A stretch of DNA of 64,000 nt from Bullifex porci. Its GTDB lineage: Bacteria > Spirochaetota > Spirochaetia > Sphaerochaetales > Sphaerochaetaceae. Positions 25,249-35,427 of the stretch are shown here, piece by piece (the first letter of the stretch is position 1; each line of letters begins with the position of its first letter). The notes beneath the pieces are model-generated. The model saw only the letters and a program-made list of their open reading frames with translations, was not told the DNA's origin and did no database searches. The stretch lies in the NCBI RefSeq assembly GCF_009695635.1, contig NZ_VUNN01000001.1:1-64000 (forward strand), read 5' to 3'. The position numbers were made by a program, and so were the translations under genes.

Positions 25249-25421
25249 GTTTGGACCTTAAATAAGAATTTATAAATACTTAACTTATTCCCGTATAAAG
25301 TCTTTCAGTATTTAAGTGTATAAAAATATTAGTCTTTTTGTTCTATAGTTTTCTCTTATTTTTTTAATGACTATATAAACTAGTATTCTGTTATTGTAAA
25401 ATTCTATGTTCTTTAAGAAAG
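25249..25421. other. Intergenic AT-rich segment, no gene
   Basis: I see no coding frame, RNA gene or clear promoter in this spacer between the truncated and the full Rpn copies. It presumably marks where the duplication was truncated. Confidence 0.5.
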
Positions 25422-25780
25422 GGGAGATAGCCGTGGTGACTATCTCCTTATAAATATTTGTTAAAGAAGGCTTCTTTTTTTAACAGCCCCTTTTTAATCT
25501 ATTACTTAGCAAAGTAAGATTTCATATCCTTTTCAAACTTTTCAATAGTAATATTAAGCTTATTAGCACCAGTTTCTTTTGTAATTATTCCATCACGAGT
25601 AAGTTCATAAAGAGTTTTTTCTGTTCCCAGAGAAATACCTTCCTCTAAAGTATGCTTTTTCATTTGTTCTATAGCTCTACACATATTATTTCCTCCATCA
25701 TTAGGTATTTTATCATCAACAAGTGCTTCAAGTAACTCGTAAGTTACTTCATTAAGATTCTTAAAGTATTCATCACTATT
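25422..25780. repeat. Duplicated segment, copy B (3' part of the full Rpn-like gene)
   Basis: Counterpart of 24836-25242. It covers the downstream hairpin, the 3' non-coding part and the last codons of the full-length gene. Confidence 0.85.
25423..25447 (-). terminator. Hairpin GGAGATAG/CTATCTCC, copy B
   Basis: Perfect 8-bp stem around CCGTGGTGA, downstream of the Rpn-like gene. A second, weaker stem (GGCT...AGCC with T-run) lies between it and the stop codon, and together they probably terminate transcription on the minus strand. Confidence 0.5.
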
Positions 25781-26374
25781 GAAATACTTTAAAAGCTTTT
25801 CCTCATCTGATTTAAATTTAATAGTATTGAGGACATACTTCAAGTCTGTTTGTAAGCTATTTATAACAGAGCTATCTAATGTATGTGGGTCTACTACTAT
25901 TAACTCAACATTAGTTTGCAAAAAGCCAAAGTACTCTAAATCTTCCTCTGAGATAAACTCTCTTAAGGAATAAGGTCCCTTCCAAATATCATCACTCATA
26001 TTTAAGACAATGATATAGTTTAGCTTAAGCTTCTCTTCATCCTTTATTGATGATAGCTGCCAATCATACAATAAAAGAGATGCAAGTCCTACTCTTAATA
26101 CCATATGCTTATCAAAGCTTGATTGGTTTTCAAGACCAAGTAAACAGTAGGTGCTTACCTTTTCATCTTTAAAAGCTGCAGCGTAAAGCTTATCGATTAA
26201 AACCTCTAATGATTTATGCTTCCCTAGTACCTTGTTTACAACTGGGTCTTGAGAGGATAAACAATTAGGATCTGTTTTAATCTTATCACTTAATCTTGAG
26301 ATGTTTACAAGCTCAGAAAAGTGTTCTGGATTAGAGAAAAACCTTTTTCCAGCACGATCTTTTGTTTTACTCAT
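25502..26374 (-). CDS. Rpn-family PD-(D/E)XK nuclease / putative transposase
   Basis: The 290-aa protein resembles the recombination-promoting nuclease (Rpn, Transposase_31-like) group. A short helical N-terminus (KRFFSNPEHFSELVNISRLS) is followed by a nuclease-core strand ending in the E-x-Q motif YCLLGLENQSSFDKHMVLRV (about 81-100). A hydrophobic beta core (LNYIIVLNM) and a variable helical C-terminus (GTEKTLYELTRDG) follow. The usual acidic residue of the first core strand is not obvious, so activity is uncertain. E. coli Rpn proteins promote RecA-independent recombination. It is adjacent to a truncated copy of itself. Start ATG with AAGGAG-like GGAGTA upstream. Confidence 0.6.
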   Translation of the reverse strand: MSKTKDRAGKRFFSNPEHFSELVNISRLSDKIKTDPNCLSSQDPVVNKVLGKHKSLEVLIDKLYAAAFKDEKVSTYCLLGLENQSSFDKHMVLRVGLASLLLYDWQLSSIKDEEKLKLNYIIVLNMSDDIWKGPYSLREFISEEDLEYFGFLQTNVELIVVDPHTLDSSVINSLQTDLKYVLNTIKFKSDEEKLLKYFNSDEYFKNLNEVTYELLEALVDDKIPNDGGNNMCRAIEQMKKHTLEEGISLGTEKTLYELTRDGIITKETGANKLNITIEKFEKDMKSYFAK

Positions 26375-26518
26375 ATTTACTCCTTTTTTAAAAAAGTCTT
26401 TATACTAATAATTCAAAAAAGAGAGTGAAAAAATCGTAATAAAAATGAAGAAAAATCATAAAATCCGGAGATTCTATGATTTATAATTATATATATAGTA
26501 AAACAAATTAAAAATTTT

Positions 26519-26962
26519 TTATAAATTTTCAAGAGCCATCATTTTATCGATTCTAATTTGGTGTCTACCACCCTCAAATTTAGCATCGATAAAGCTGTCT
26601 AGCATCTTAATTGGATCATCCTTATATTCAACTCTACCACCAAATGCAATAAAGTTTGGGTTATTGTGTCTTTTTGTCATCTCTGCAGAGTAGCAATCTG
26701 TAAGTAGAGAGCATCTAATTCCTTTAATTTTGTTTGCAGAAATTGAAATTCCAATACCTGTACCACATAGTACAATACCAAATTCATAACCACCCTTTAA
26801 GTATTCACAGCAAGCTTCCTTAGCTTTATCTGGGTAATCAACACTTTCATTTTTATCTGTGCCTAAATAAACTACCTCATATCCTCTTTCTTTTAGATGA
26901 TTAACCATCTTTGCTGCAAGCTCTACTGCTCCATGGTCATTAGCAACTACTACTTTAGCCAT
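26519..26962 (-). CDS. rpiB: Ribose-5-phosphate isomerase B
   Basis: RpiB interconverts ribose-5-phosphate and ribulose-5-phosphate in the non-oxidative pentose phosphate pathway. The 147-aa length is typical. Visible are the N-terminal NDHGAVELA, the catalytic Cys in VLCGTGIGISISANK (about 66), RHNNPNF and the C-terminal GGRHQIRIDKM. It supplies ribose-5-phosphate to the PRPP synthetase encoded at 49.1 kb. AAGGAG lies 11 nt before ATG. It is divergent from the pyrophosphatase gene. Confidence 0.93.
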   Translation of the reverse strand: MAKVVVANDHGAVELAAKMVNHLKERGYEVVYLGTDKNESVDYPDKAKEACCEYLKGGYEFGIVLCGTGIGISISANKIKGIRCSLLTDCYSAEMTKRHNNPNFIAFGGRVEYKDDPIKMLDSFIDAKFEGGRHQIRIDKMMALENL

Positions 26963-27024
26963 TATTTTCTACTCCTTGTGTATAAACTTAGTTCATTGTA
27001 TCATTTAGGCATCATGAGGTGAAG

Positions 27025-28656
27025 ATGTCAAAGATATACATTACTGGACATAAAAATCCAGATATGGATTCTATAGCCGCAGCATATTCCTATAGCGTGC
27101 TAAAAAATAAAATTGATCCAGATAACCAATATATCCCAGTAGCACTAGGTGCTATGAATAGTATTTCCCGTTCTCTCTTTGAGCGTTTAGGTATTAAGAG
27201 CTTAGATATATTGAAGGATACCTTTTCTAAGGTTAAGGATGTTTGTAAAAGGCCAACATTGATTTTAGAGCCTGAGGACCCAATATATGAGCTCGTAAAT
27301 ATGTATAACCAAACTAATCCATCGGTTGTACCTATTATGAAGGATGGAATATATAAGGGCCTTCTTTCTGTCGATGATATTAATAAGTACTTTTTAAGAG
27401 AGAACTATGATTCACGACCTGTATATAGCTTAGATATTAACAACATTAGAAGAGTTGTTAAGGGATTTATGATTAAGAGGGGTAGTGTTGATGATTTTGT
27501 AGCTCCTATTATGGTTGGCGCTATGAGATTTTCTGTCTTTAAGAAGAGACTTAAGGATTGTAAGGAAAAGCCTTTACTAGTTGTAGGGTGTAGAAATGAC
27601 CATATTGCAGAGGCTATTAAGGAGCAAATTCCAGGACTTATCTTAACAGGTGTTGAAGAGGATAGCTTAGATGAAATAGATTTCTCTGGCTTTAATGGTT
27701 TTGTATATGCATCACATGAGGATACAGCAGAAACTATCAGACTTCTCAGATTATCTGTAAAGGTTGAAACTCTTTTAATTCCTTCAAAGGAAATAACTAT
27801 AACTCAGGATATGCTTTTTGATAGCGCTAAGGGTATCTTAGCAGATAGCAATAAGCGTGGTCTTCCTGTATTTGATAAAGAAAATGGTAGCTTTATGGGC
27901 TTTATTACTAGAAGATGCTTCTTGGAAAGACCTAGAACTAAGCTTATATTAGTAGACCATAATGAAGCATCGCAATCAGTAAAGGGAATTGAGGATGCTG
28001 AAATCGTTGAAATTATTGATCACCATAGGCTAGATGCAGTTAAGACAACAAATCCTATTTCAATTACTGCTATGCCAGTTGGCTCAACCTGTACTATCGT
28101 ATTTGAGCAATATAATAGGTATGATCAAGAAATAGATCCTCTAACAGCAAAGGTACTTCTTGCAGGTATCGCTTCTGATACAGTTATGCTAAAGAGTCCT
28201 ACAACTACATCATTAGATAGAAATGCTGTTAAGACTCTATGTGCTATTGCTTCTGTTGATTTCGAAGCATTTGGTAAGGAGCTATTTAGTAGGGGCTCTT
28301 CACTATCTTCAGTAGATGCAAAGAGTGCTATATCCTCTGACTTTAAGGTATATACAGAGAGAGGTGTTAAATTTGGTATTGGACAAATTGAAGTAACAAC
28401 GCTCGATGATATTGATGAGGTTAGTGATAATTATTTAGCTGAGCTTGAAAAGAAAAAGGAAGGTGATAGCCTTGATTGGGCTATGCTTTTAGTAACTAAT
28501 GTCCTCACATCAACAAGTATATTACTATGTACGAACTATAAGAATAACTATCGATTTGAGTATGAAGAGATTAAAAGCCAAATCTTCTCACTCCCAGGAG
28601 TTCTCTCCAGGAAGAAGCAGCTTCTTCCTGAAGTAATAAGAGTACTAGAGTCTTAG
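27025..28656 (+). CDS. ppaC: CBS-domain manganese-dependent inorganic pyrophosphatase
   Basis: This DHH-superfamily (family II) pyrophosphatase has a regulatory insert. The metal-binding N-terminal GHKNPDMDS is followed by a CBS pair (about 70-120 and about 245-300) that encloses a DRTGG-like segment. The catalytic DHH core resumes with LVDHNE and IIDHHRLD (about 310-345) and a DHHA2 C-terminus (SRKKQLLP near the end). CBS-PPases are regulated by adenine nucleotides. Start: ATG 27025 preceded by GAGGTGA; an in-frame GTG lies at 27019. Its 3' end overlaps the convergent relA/spoT gene by 4 bp. Confidence 0.9.
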   Translation: MSKIYITGHKNPDMDSIAAAYSYSVLKNKIDPDNQYIPVALGAMNSISRSLFERLGIKSLDILKDTFSKVKDVCKRPTLILEPEDPIYELVNMYNQTNPSVVPIMKDGIYKGLLSVDDINKYFLRENYDSRPVYSLDINNIRRVVKGFMIKRGSVDDFVAPIMVGAMRFSVFKKRLKDCKEKPLLVVGCRNDHIAEAIKEQIPGLILTGVEEDSLDEIDFSGFNGFVYASHEDTAETIRLLRLSVKVETLLIPSKEITITQDMLFDSAKGILADSNKRGLPVFDKENGSFMGFITRRCFLERPRTKLILVDHNEASQSVKGIEDAEIVEIIDHHRLDAVKTTNPISITAMPVGSTCTIVFEQYNRYDQEIDPLTAKVLLAGIASDTVMLKSPTTTSLDRNAVKTLCAIASVDFEAFGKELFSRGSSLSSVDAKSAISSDFKVYTERGVKFGIGQIEVTTLDDIDEVSDNYLAELEKKKEGDSLDWAMLLVTNVLTSTSILLCTNYKNNYRFEYEEIKSQIFSLPGVLSRKKQLLPEVIRVLES

Positions 28657-30653
28657 AAGCCTTGAATTCTTATAATAGATGGTAATGCTCTAATTGAGGT
28701 TACCATCTTTTTTAAATCTCCCTCACTAGATGCGCTAATTGTAAAGGTTCCAACTAAGCCCTCTGGAGCTACATCTAGAGCACCTGAAATTAATCTTCCA
28801 TTTTGCTTTTTTACAGCTCCATCGATTTCACCAAATAGCTCTGCATTCATCTTTGCAGTAACCTTGAAGCGTCTAACAAGCTCATTAGAGTCCCATTCAA
28901 CTGGAACTAAACGCTTTTCAGCCTCACTCATATTTTTTAGGTTCTTACAATCCTTTCTATGGATTACATACCCTCTACCTCTAGTGATGTAAGCAACAAT
29001 ACTATCACCATGGACAGGGTTACAGCACTTTGCAAAATCAAATAGTACATTACTTTCATTACTAATTATTACAGATGAGGTATTTTTATCTGTTGGGATA
29101 AACTTAATTCCCTGCATTATAGGAATTAATGGCTTTATCTCTTCAGTCTTTTTATCATCATCCTTTTTCTTCTCAACTATTTGAGGAGTGTTTTCAGCTT
29201 GGTTTTTATTAAGACATGCCATTATCTTCTTCTTTGCAGAAGGAGTTTTTGCATATTCAAGCCAGGAGTGATGAGGGTGAGCAGAAGGGCTAGTAAGAAT
29301 TTCTACTACCTGAGTATTTTCAAGTGGCTTATTGAGTGGAATAATTGAGCTATCGGCTTTAGCACCAGTACAGTGATTACCGACCTCTGTATGAATTTTA
29401 TAAGCAAAGTCTAGAGCTGTTGCCCCAACAGGGAGCTCGATTACTCTTCCTTGTGGTGTAAATACTACAATAGAATCCTTTAAGAGCTCGTTCTTAATCT
29501 CATCCATGTAATCTTCGTTCTGCTCAATTTCCTTTGACCAGTTCTTAATCTTTGTGATGATCTTATTGTAGTTTACAGCATCATAGTTCTTCCAAGCACC
29601 AGCTTCACTACCTGAGGATGCTTTATATGACCAGTGAGCAGCAACACCCTCTTCAGCTGTTTTATCCATCTCCTGAGTTCTAATTTGAATCTCAAGGTGC
29701 TTGCTATCAGGACCTAAAACAGTTGTATGAAGAGATTGATAGTTATTAGTCTTTGGCATTGCAATGTAGTCTTTAAATCTACCCTCAATTGGATGCCAAG
29801 TCTGGTGGATAATACCTAAAATAGTGTAACACTCTGTAGTGCTTTGACAAATTACTCTAACACCAAGAATATCGAAAATCTCATCGATTTCCTTCTTTCT
29901 TCTCTTAATTTTTAAATATACAGAGTATACGTGCTTTACTCTTCCCTTAATTTGTACATTAGTAATTCCTACCTTTGCACATGCCTTTAGAAGGTCATTT
30001 TGTACCTTCTTCAAATATGCATTATATTCACTCTTTTTAGAGAGCAGGAAGTCATTGATATATTGATATGTATCTGGCTTTAGTGTCTTTAGAGAAAGAT
30101 CCTCAAGCTCTGTTTTTAGCCATGAAATACCAAGGTTTCCTGCTAATGGAGCAAAGATATCGAGACAGTCTTGAGCAATTTCCTTTTGTCTTTGAGGCGC
30201 AAGTGCACCTAGTGTTCTCATATTATGGAGCTTATCTGAGAGCTTAATTATTATTACTCTCATATCCTTTCCCATAGCAAAGAACATCTTTCTTATTGTT
30301 TCTGCTTCCTGAAGACTCTTTGATTCACTCTTAAGCTTAGAGATTTTAGTAACGCCATCAACCATGATAGCTACCTCTTTACCAAAGTCTCTCTCTAAAT
30401 CCTCAAGTGTACACTCTGTGTCTTCAACTACATCATGTAAAAGACCTGCACAAATAGTATCTCTATCCATACCTAGCTGTATTAGGATAGAGCCTACTGC
30501 AAGAGGGTGTATTATGTAAGGCTCTCCGCTCTTTCTCTTTTGGTCTCCATGCAATCTATCTGCATAATATGCGGCAGCACATATCTTTTTTTGATCCTCT
30601 GTGCTGTATAAATAAGCCTTTTGGGTGAACACTCTCAACAAATCATCATGCAT
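28653..30653 (-). CDS. spoT: RelA/SpoT bifunctional (p)ppGpp synthetase/hydrolase
   Basis: The 666-aa long Rsh protein governs the stringent response. An N-terminal HD hydrolase domain keeps YIIHPLAV and LLHDVVEDT (about 47-75), so hydrolysis is expected. The synthetase domain has GRVKHVYSVYLK and MPKTNNYQSLHTT (about 235-305). A TGS domain (VVFTPQGRVIELPVGATALD, about 395) and a C-terminal zinc-finger/ACT region (FAKCCNPVHGD, about 565) follow. It is the last gene of a prfA-prmC-rsh operon and overlaps prmC by 8 bp, linking translation termination to stress signalling. Confidence 0.93.
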   Translation of the reverse strand: MHDDLLRVFTQKAYLYSTEDQKKICAAAYYADRLHGDQKRKSGEPYIIHPLAVGSILIQLGMDRDTICAGLLHDVVEDTECTLEDLERDFGKEVAIMVDGVTKISKLKSESKSLQEAETIRKMFFAMGKDMRVIIIKLSDKLHNMRTLGALAPQRQKEIAQDCLDIFAPLAGNLGISWLKTELEDLSLKTLKPDTYQYINDFLLSKKSEYNAYLKKVQNDLLKACAKVGITNVQIKGRVKHVYSVYLKIKRRKKEIDEIFDILGVRVICQSTTECYTILGIIHQTWHPIEGRFKDYIAMPKTNNYQSLHTTVLGPDSKHLEIQIRTQEMDKTAEEGVAAHWSYKASSGSEAGAWKNYDAVNYNKIITKIKNWSKEIEQNEDYMDEIKNELLKDSIVVFTPQGRVIELPVGATALDFAYKIHTEVGNHCTGAKADSSIIPLNKPLENTQVVEILTSPSAHPHHSWLEYAKTPSAKKKIMACLNKNQAENTPQIVEKKKDDDKKTEEIKPLIPIMQGIKFIPTDKNTSSVIISNESNVLFDFAKCCNPVHGDSIVAYITRGRGYVIHRKDCKNLKNMSEAEKRLVPVEWDSNELVRRFKVTAKMNAELFGEIDGAVKKQNGRLISGALDVAPEGLVGTFTISASSEGDLKKMVTSIRALPSIIRIQGF

Positions 30654-31488
30654 AATAGCTACCCCTTACTACACGCTCTTTCTGGGCTAAGTCTTTTATT
30701 ATTTTAATATTTGTAAAATTAGCAGTTTCTAGAAGTTTTGCACATAGCTTAGTTTGTCTATAATCACATTCTATGAGTAAAATACCACCATTTTTTAAGT
30801 GCTTTGGTGCTGACTTTATTATTTCTCTTATTAAATCAAGTCCATCGTCACCAGAGCTTACAAGAGCAAGCTTTGGCTCATGCTTTACTTCCTCAGTAAC
30901 CTCATCATACCATTGAGCTGTTAAATATGGTGGATTTGTAACAATAATATCAAATTTATCATCGATATTCTCAAATAGATTAGATTGAACTATTTTACAC
31001 TCATTATTGATAAGTGCTTCTGCATTTTTCCTTGTAACCTCAAGTGCCTTATTGCTTATATCTGAAAGTGTGATATCACAATTAGTATTTGCTTTAATTG
31101 AAATACCAATTGCGCCAGTTCCTGTACAAAGATCTAGAACCTTTGGCTTTTTTAGCACTTTAATTTCATTAATTGCTTCTTCAACTATAGTCTCTGTATC
31201 TGGACGAGGAATTAATGTGTCACTTGAGACATAGAAATTAAGACCATAAAACTCCCGCTTTCCAATAATGTAGGAGAGGGGAGTATGGTTTTTTCTTAGA
31301 TTTATTTTTTCTTTGATAATGCATAGCGAGTTATCATCTATATCGATATTAGGCTCTAAAATCTGCTTTATCTTATCAAGTCCTGTAACATCCTCTATGA
31401 TGATAGAAAGCTCTCTAGGAGCATTTTCAACGTCGCTATTTTGCTCAAGAATAGCAACTAAGCTGCTCTTTATCTCTGATAGCCTCAT
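30646..31488 (-). CDS. prmC: Release factor glutamine methyltransferase PrmC
   Basis: PrmC N5-methylates the Gln of the GGQ motif of release factors. The 280-aa protein has the helical N-terminal domain, then a Rossmann methyltransferase with SAM loop [10 protein letters not shown] (about 118-127) and the catalytic NPPY (about 187-190). The start overlaps the prfA stop by 4 bp (ATGA). The adjacency to its substrate's gene supports the assignment. Confidence 0.95.
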   Translation of the reverse strand: MRLSEIKSSLVAILEQNSDVENAPRELSIIIEDVTGLDKIKQILEPNIDIDDNSLCIIKEKINLRKNHTPLSYIIGKREFYGLNFYVSSDTLIPRPDTETIVEEAINEIKVLKKPKVLDLCTGTGAIGISIKANTNCDITLSDISNKALEVTRKNAEALINNECKIVQSNLFENIDDKFDIIVTNPPYLTAQWYDEVTEEVKHEPKLALVSSGDDGLDLIREIIKSAPKHLKNGGILLIECDYRQTKLCAKLLETANFTNIKIIKDLAQKERVVRGSYYA

Positions 31489-32549
31489 GCTTCCTTTAGT
31501 GCCTGTTCGCCTGATGCAATCTTAAGTGCTTCAATAACCTCTTCTAAGTCACCATTCATGACCTGCTCGAGCTTATAGAGTGTGAGGTTAATTCTATGGT
31601 CAGTAAGACGGTTCTGAGGGAAGTTGTAGGTTCTAATTCTCTCTGATCTATCACCTGAACCAACCTGGCTCTTTCTAGCTTCAGCTCTTTCTTTTTGCTT
31701 CTTTGCCTCTTCCATATCATAAAGTCTTGCTCTAAGAACTCTAAGAGCTTTAGCCTTATTCTTTATCTGAGACTTTTCATCCTGCTGGATAACGACAATA
31801 CCTGTTGGAAGGTGAGTAATTCTTACAGCTGAGTCTGTTGTGTTTACACACTGTCCACCTGGGCCACCAGCACGCATTACATCGATCTTTAAGTCTTCCT
31901 GTCTAATTTCGATATCTGTTTCCTCTGCTTCAGGAAGAACAGCTACAGTTACAGCACTAGTATGTATTCTACCACCTGACTCTGTTTCAGGTACTCTCTG
32001 TACTCTGTGAACACCACTTTCATATCTTAAGGAAGCATATACATCCTTACCTGAAATAGAGACTACAATTTCCTTTAAGCCGCCAATTCCAGTTTCATTT
32101 GAGGACATAACCTCAAGCTTCCATCTCTTTGTTTCAGCATAGTGAGTGTACATTCTAAAAAGGTCAGCAGCAAATAAAGCAGCCTCTTCTCCACCTGTAC
32201 CAGCTCTAATTTCCATAATAATATTCTTACCATCGAGTGGATCTGGTGGAATAAGGAGCATCTTACACTCCTTTTCTGCTTTTTCTCTTTCCTTTTCTAG
32301 CTCTGAGATCTCGGCCTTAGCCATCTCAATCATCTCACTATCTGTTTCGCCCTTTAGCATAGCCTTAGCATCCTCGATCTCGCTATCGATTTTAACCATG
32401 CGGTGCATAGTATCAACGATAGGAGCTAAGTGAGAACGCTCCATAGTTAGCTGTGTATAGGCCTTCATATCCTTCATAAATTCACTATCTGAAAGCTTTT
32501 GATCCATTTCAGAAAGCTGTTTTTCATATTCTTTAAGCTTAGTAAGCAT
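31485..32549 (-). CDS. prfA: Peptide chain release factor 1
   Basis: RF1 terminates translation at UAA and UAG. The 354-aa protein has the helical domain 1, the stop-codon tripeptide PET in [15 protein letters not shown] (RF1 PxT type, about 182), the catalytic GGQ in [16 protein letters not shown] (about 227) and the conserved [14 protein letters not shown]. The tripeptide separates it from RF2 (SPF). AGGAGT lies 6 nt upstream of ATG. It is the first gene of the operon with prmC and the Rsh gene. Confidence 0.95.
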   Translation of the reverse strand: MLTKLKEYEKQLSEMDQKLSDSEFMKDMKAYTQLTMERSHLAPIVDTMHRMVKIDSEIEDAKAMLKGETDSEMIEMAKAEISELEKEREKAEKECKMLLIPPDPLDGKNIIMEIRAGTGGEEAALFAADLFRMYTHYAETKRWKLEVMSSNETGIGGLKEIVVSISGKDVYASLRYESGVHRVQRVPETESGGRIHTSAVTVAVLPEAEETDIEIRQEDLKIDVMRAGGPGGQCVNTTDSAVRITHLPTGIVVIQQDEKSQIKNKAKALRVLRARLYDMEEAKKQKERAEARKSQVGSGDRSERIRTYNFPQNRLTDHRINLTLYKLEQVMNGDLEEVIEALKIASGEQALKEA

Positions 32550-32588
32550 TTTTACTCCTAGAGAGAAAATATAACAAATTGAAGTGAT

Positions 32589-33986
32589 TTATGTAAATGC
32601 ATAACTGTATATAGCTTCACCATACTGCTTTAGAGCTAAAAGTATTAGCTTTTCTTTTCCAGTTACACTTTTACTATTAAGCTTTTCTTCAATATTTCTC
32701 ATATATGTAAAGTAATCGATTCCAGTTGAAAGTGGCTGTAGTAAACGTGATGAGCAGAAATTCTTCCATAGTGCTTTTTGCTCATCAGTTAAAAACTGAG
32801 GCCAATTCCTTCCAACCTGTCTAAAGAGTAGCTCATGATACTTAGGCTGGTCAAAGATTAAATTCTTAAAGAGCTTATCTGATGGCTTAGTATTTTGAAT
32901 TATTGCAAGATTTAATGTATCACGCTTAGAGGTAAATGTATCATCATAGAGAAGTAAATCTGGGTCACTATCCTTTTTGATAAACTCCTGGTTAGAGAGT
33001 GCAAATTTCTTGGCTATAGAGCTATCCTTTCTAATAATAGCTAGGTTTCTTTCTGCAGTCTCAATAGAAATACCAAGTCTTTGAGCTCTATTATCCTTTT
33101 TTAATACATTAAATGGTGCAATAAATGGAGCCTTATTTATTGCAAAACGAACAATACCATCGAGAGTAGAGATTTCGTTCTCATTAGCCTCTTGGAGAGC
33201 TGTTGCATCCTTTGTGAGATCAAAGGCATAGACAGTATTATCCTTAATAAATAATGGTGCTATAGGGCGAGTTGATCCAAGTGGAGTTGTAAAATTAACA
33301 CTAGTTAAAATTAAAGGTGTGTGGTCAGCTATATCAATAAGTTTCTTTTCTTCATTTTTATAGTGGTTTTTAAAGTAATAATCGAATAATCCAGGCTGCT
33401 TTTTCTTAATTAGCTTAGCAACATTTATTGTTGCATAAACATCAACCATAGCATCGTGCGCTCCAACCTGCTCGATATTATTATCCTCAGTTAAGTGGAC
33501 TAATTTAAAGGATGTATTTCCCTTTTCTGTTTTGTGGTTAAAATTAATTCCCTCAGGAGCTAAGTCATGACATGCTCTTACAAGGTTTATAATATCCCAC
33601 CTAGAGCAGCCGTTAATATACTCTCTTCTATATGGGTCGAAGAGATTTTTATATAGATCATTTCTTATAAACTCGTCATCAAAGTTGATGCTATTAAACC
33701 CTGCAACTGTAGTATTAGGAACCATGAATTCCTTTAGGATTTTATTTAAAAACTCAACCTCATCGCTACCTTTTTCCATAGCTATTTGTGGTGTTATTCC
33801 TGTTAATAGGCATGCATCTATAGATGGTAAATAATCTGGAGTTGGCTTTTGATAGATTATCATCTCCTCTGAGATAATATTTAAATCAAGGTCGGTTCTA
33901 ATTCCCGCCATTTGAGCTATTCTATCAACCTGAGGATTAGTACCAAAGGTCTCTAAGTCATACCAAAATATTGAGCTTTTATTCAT
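32589..33986 (-). CDS. sbcB: Exodeoxyribonuclease I (SbcB)
   Basis: This 3'-5' single-strand exonuclease acts in recombination and mismatch repair. The 465-aa protein has the DEDDh exonuclease set: D-x-E in FWYDLETFGTNP (about 10-12), NSINFDDEFIRND (Asp about 105) and HDAMVDVYAT (His-Asp about 176-180). ExoI-specific C-terminal SH3-like and helical regions follow. The length fits E. coli ExoI (475). SbcB is best known from gamma-proteobacteria, so its presence here suggests lateral acquisition or sparse distribution. The upstream gap to the divergent transporter (about 150 bp) holds promoters. Confidence 0.88.
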   Translation of the reverse strand: MNKSSIFWYDLETFGTNPQVDRIAQMAGIRTDLDLNIISEEMIIYQKPTPDYLPSIDACLLTGITPQIAMEKGSDEVEFLNKILKEFMVPNTTVAGFNSINFDDEFIRNDLYKNLFDPYRREYINGCSRWDIINLVRACHDLAPEGINFNHKTEKGNTSFKLVHLTEDNNIEQVGAHDAMVDVYATINVAKLIKKKQPGLFDYYFKNHYKNEEKKLIDIADHTPLILTSVNFTTPLGSTRPIAPLFIKDNTVYAFDLTKDATALQEANENEISTLDGIVRFAINKAPFIAPFNVLKKDNRAQRLGISIETAERNLAIIRKDSSIAKKFALSNQEFIKKDSDPDLLLYDDTFTSKRDTLNLAIIQNTKPSDKLFKNLIFDQPKYHELLFRQVGRNWPQFLTDEQKALWKNFCSSRLLQPLSTGIDYFTYMRNIEEKLNSKSVTGKEKLILLALKQYGEAIYSYAFT

Positions 33987-34137
33987 ACTTTATATCTTAA
34001 CAAATGAATTGACCATTGAGAATGGTAAGTGTGTTTAATTTATTTTCGTCTAATTTGTGGAAAAAATGTATATTTTACCGGTTTTGTATTTTCAAAAAGC
34101 ATATTTACTGTGTTACAATATTGATTCAGAGGTGTTT

Positions 34138-35427
34138 ATGCAGGACTCAAAGAAAGAAATAATCTCATGGTCTTTGTATGACTGGGCAAATAGTGCCTTT
34201 GCAACAACTGTAATGGCAGCTTTTTTCCCTATTTTCTTTTCAGCATATTGGTCTATGGGCCAAGATGCATCTGTTTCAACGTTTTTCTTAGGTATAGCGA
34301 ATTCCATTGCATCATTAGTTGTTGCAGCCTTAGCTCCATTTTTAGGTGCTATAGCAGATAGTGGTAGCTATAGAAAGAAGTTCTTAATCTTCCTTGCGTT
34401 TTTAGGTGCAGCAATGACCTCCTGTTTATTTCTGCTTCGCGCAGGAGACTGGGTATTAGCAATAGTATTTTATGTTATCTCTTGTATAGGCTTTTCAGGT
34501 GGTAATACCTTCTATGATTCACTGCTTCCATGTGTTGCATCAGAAAAGAAGGTAGACTTTGTCTCTGCCTTAGGCTTTAGCTTGGGATATATCGGCGGTG
34601 GATTATTATTCCTAATAAACGTACTAATGTATCTAAAGCCTGCTTTATTTGGCTTAGCTGATAGTGTTCAAGCAGTTAAGGTTTCCTTTCTAACAGTTGG
34701 TATTTGGTGGCTAGTTTTTACAATTCCTCTACTTTTATTTGTTAAGGAAGATAATGGTGGAAAGAAAGTTAAGATTAGTGAAAGCTGCAAAAATGGAGCA
34801 AGAGATATATTACAAACCCTTAAGTGCTTAAAGTATTTAAAGACAACAACTCTATTTTTAATTTCCTATTGGTGCTACATCGATGGTGTTGATACAATCG
34901 TTAGAATGGCTACCGACTATGGCTCAGCACTTGGCTTTTCATCCTCTTCATTAATTGTAGCTCTATTAATTACTCAATTTGTAGCATTCCCTGCTGCCTT
35001 ACTCTACAACTTATTTGGTAAAAAGATTGGAACTAGGAATGCAATTCTAGTTGCTATTATTGCATATTGTATTATTACAACCTTAGGTGTATTCATGACT
35101 AAGGAAATACACTTCTACCTACTTGCAATCTTAATTGGTCTTTTCCAGGGTGGTATTCAAGCATTAAGTAGATCATATTACACAAGATTAATTCCAAAGA
35201 ATAATAGTGCTCAATTCTTCGGATTCTTCAATATGCTTGGAAAGTTTGCTGCTATAGTTGGACCATTCTTAATAGGTATTGTTACTTTAATTACCAAATC
35301 AAATAGAGTAGGTCTTCTTTCTCTTATTATTCTTTTTGCTGCTGGTGGGACACTACTATTAAAGGTAGATGAGAGCAAAGCGTCTAAGGAAGTAGAAAGA
35401 TTTGAAGAAAAAATCGCGAGGGCATAA
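34138..35427 (+). CDS. UMF1-family MFS transporter
   Basis: This inner-membrane transporter of about 12 helices has the UMF1 (YxiO/Atg22-like) opening SWSLYDWANSAFATTVMAAF, the short-loop motif ADSGSYRKKFLI between helices 2 and 3, and the C-terminal GLFQGGIQALSRSYYTRLIP. The substrate of UMF1 proteins is not established. Start: ATG 34138 with AGAGG upstream; the in-frame start at 34057 has no ribosome-binding site. It overlaps the next gene by 1 bp. Confidence 0.85.
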   Translation: MQDSKKEIISWSLYDWANSAFATTVMAAFFPIFFSAYWSMGQDASVSTFFLGIANSIASLVVAALAPFLGAIADSGSYRKKFLIFLAFLGAAMTSCLFLLRAGDWVLAIVFYVISCIGFSGGNTFYDSLLPCVASEKKVDFVSALGFSLGYIGGGLLFLINVLMYLKPALFGLADSVQAVKVSFLTVGIWWLVFTIPLLLFVKEDNGGKKVKISESCKNGARDILQTLKCLKYLKTTTLFLISYWCYIDGVDTIVRMATDYGSALGFSSSSLIVALLITQFVAFPAALLYNLFGKKIGTRNAILVAIIAYCIITTLGVFMTKEIHFYLLAILIGLFQGGIQALSRSYYTRLIPKNNSAQFFGFFNMLGKFAAIVGPFLIGIVTLITKSNRVGLLSLIILFAAGGTLLLKVDESKASKEVERFEEKIARA

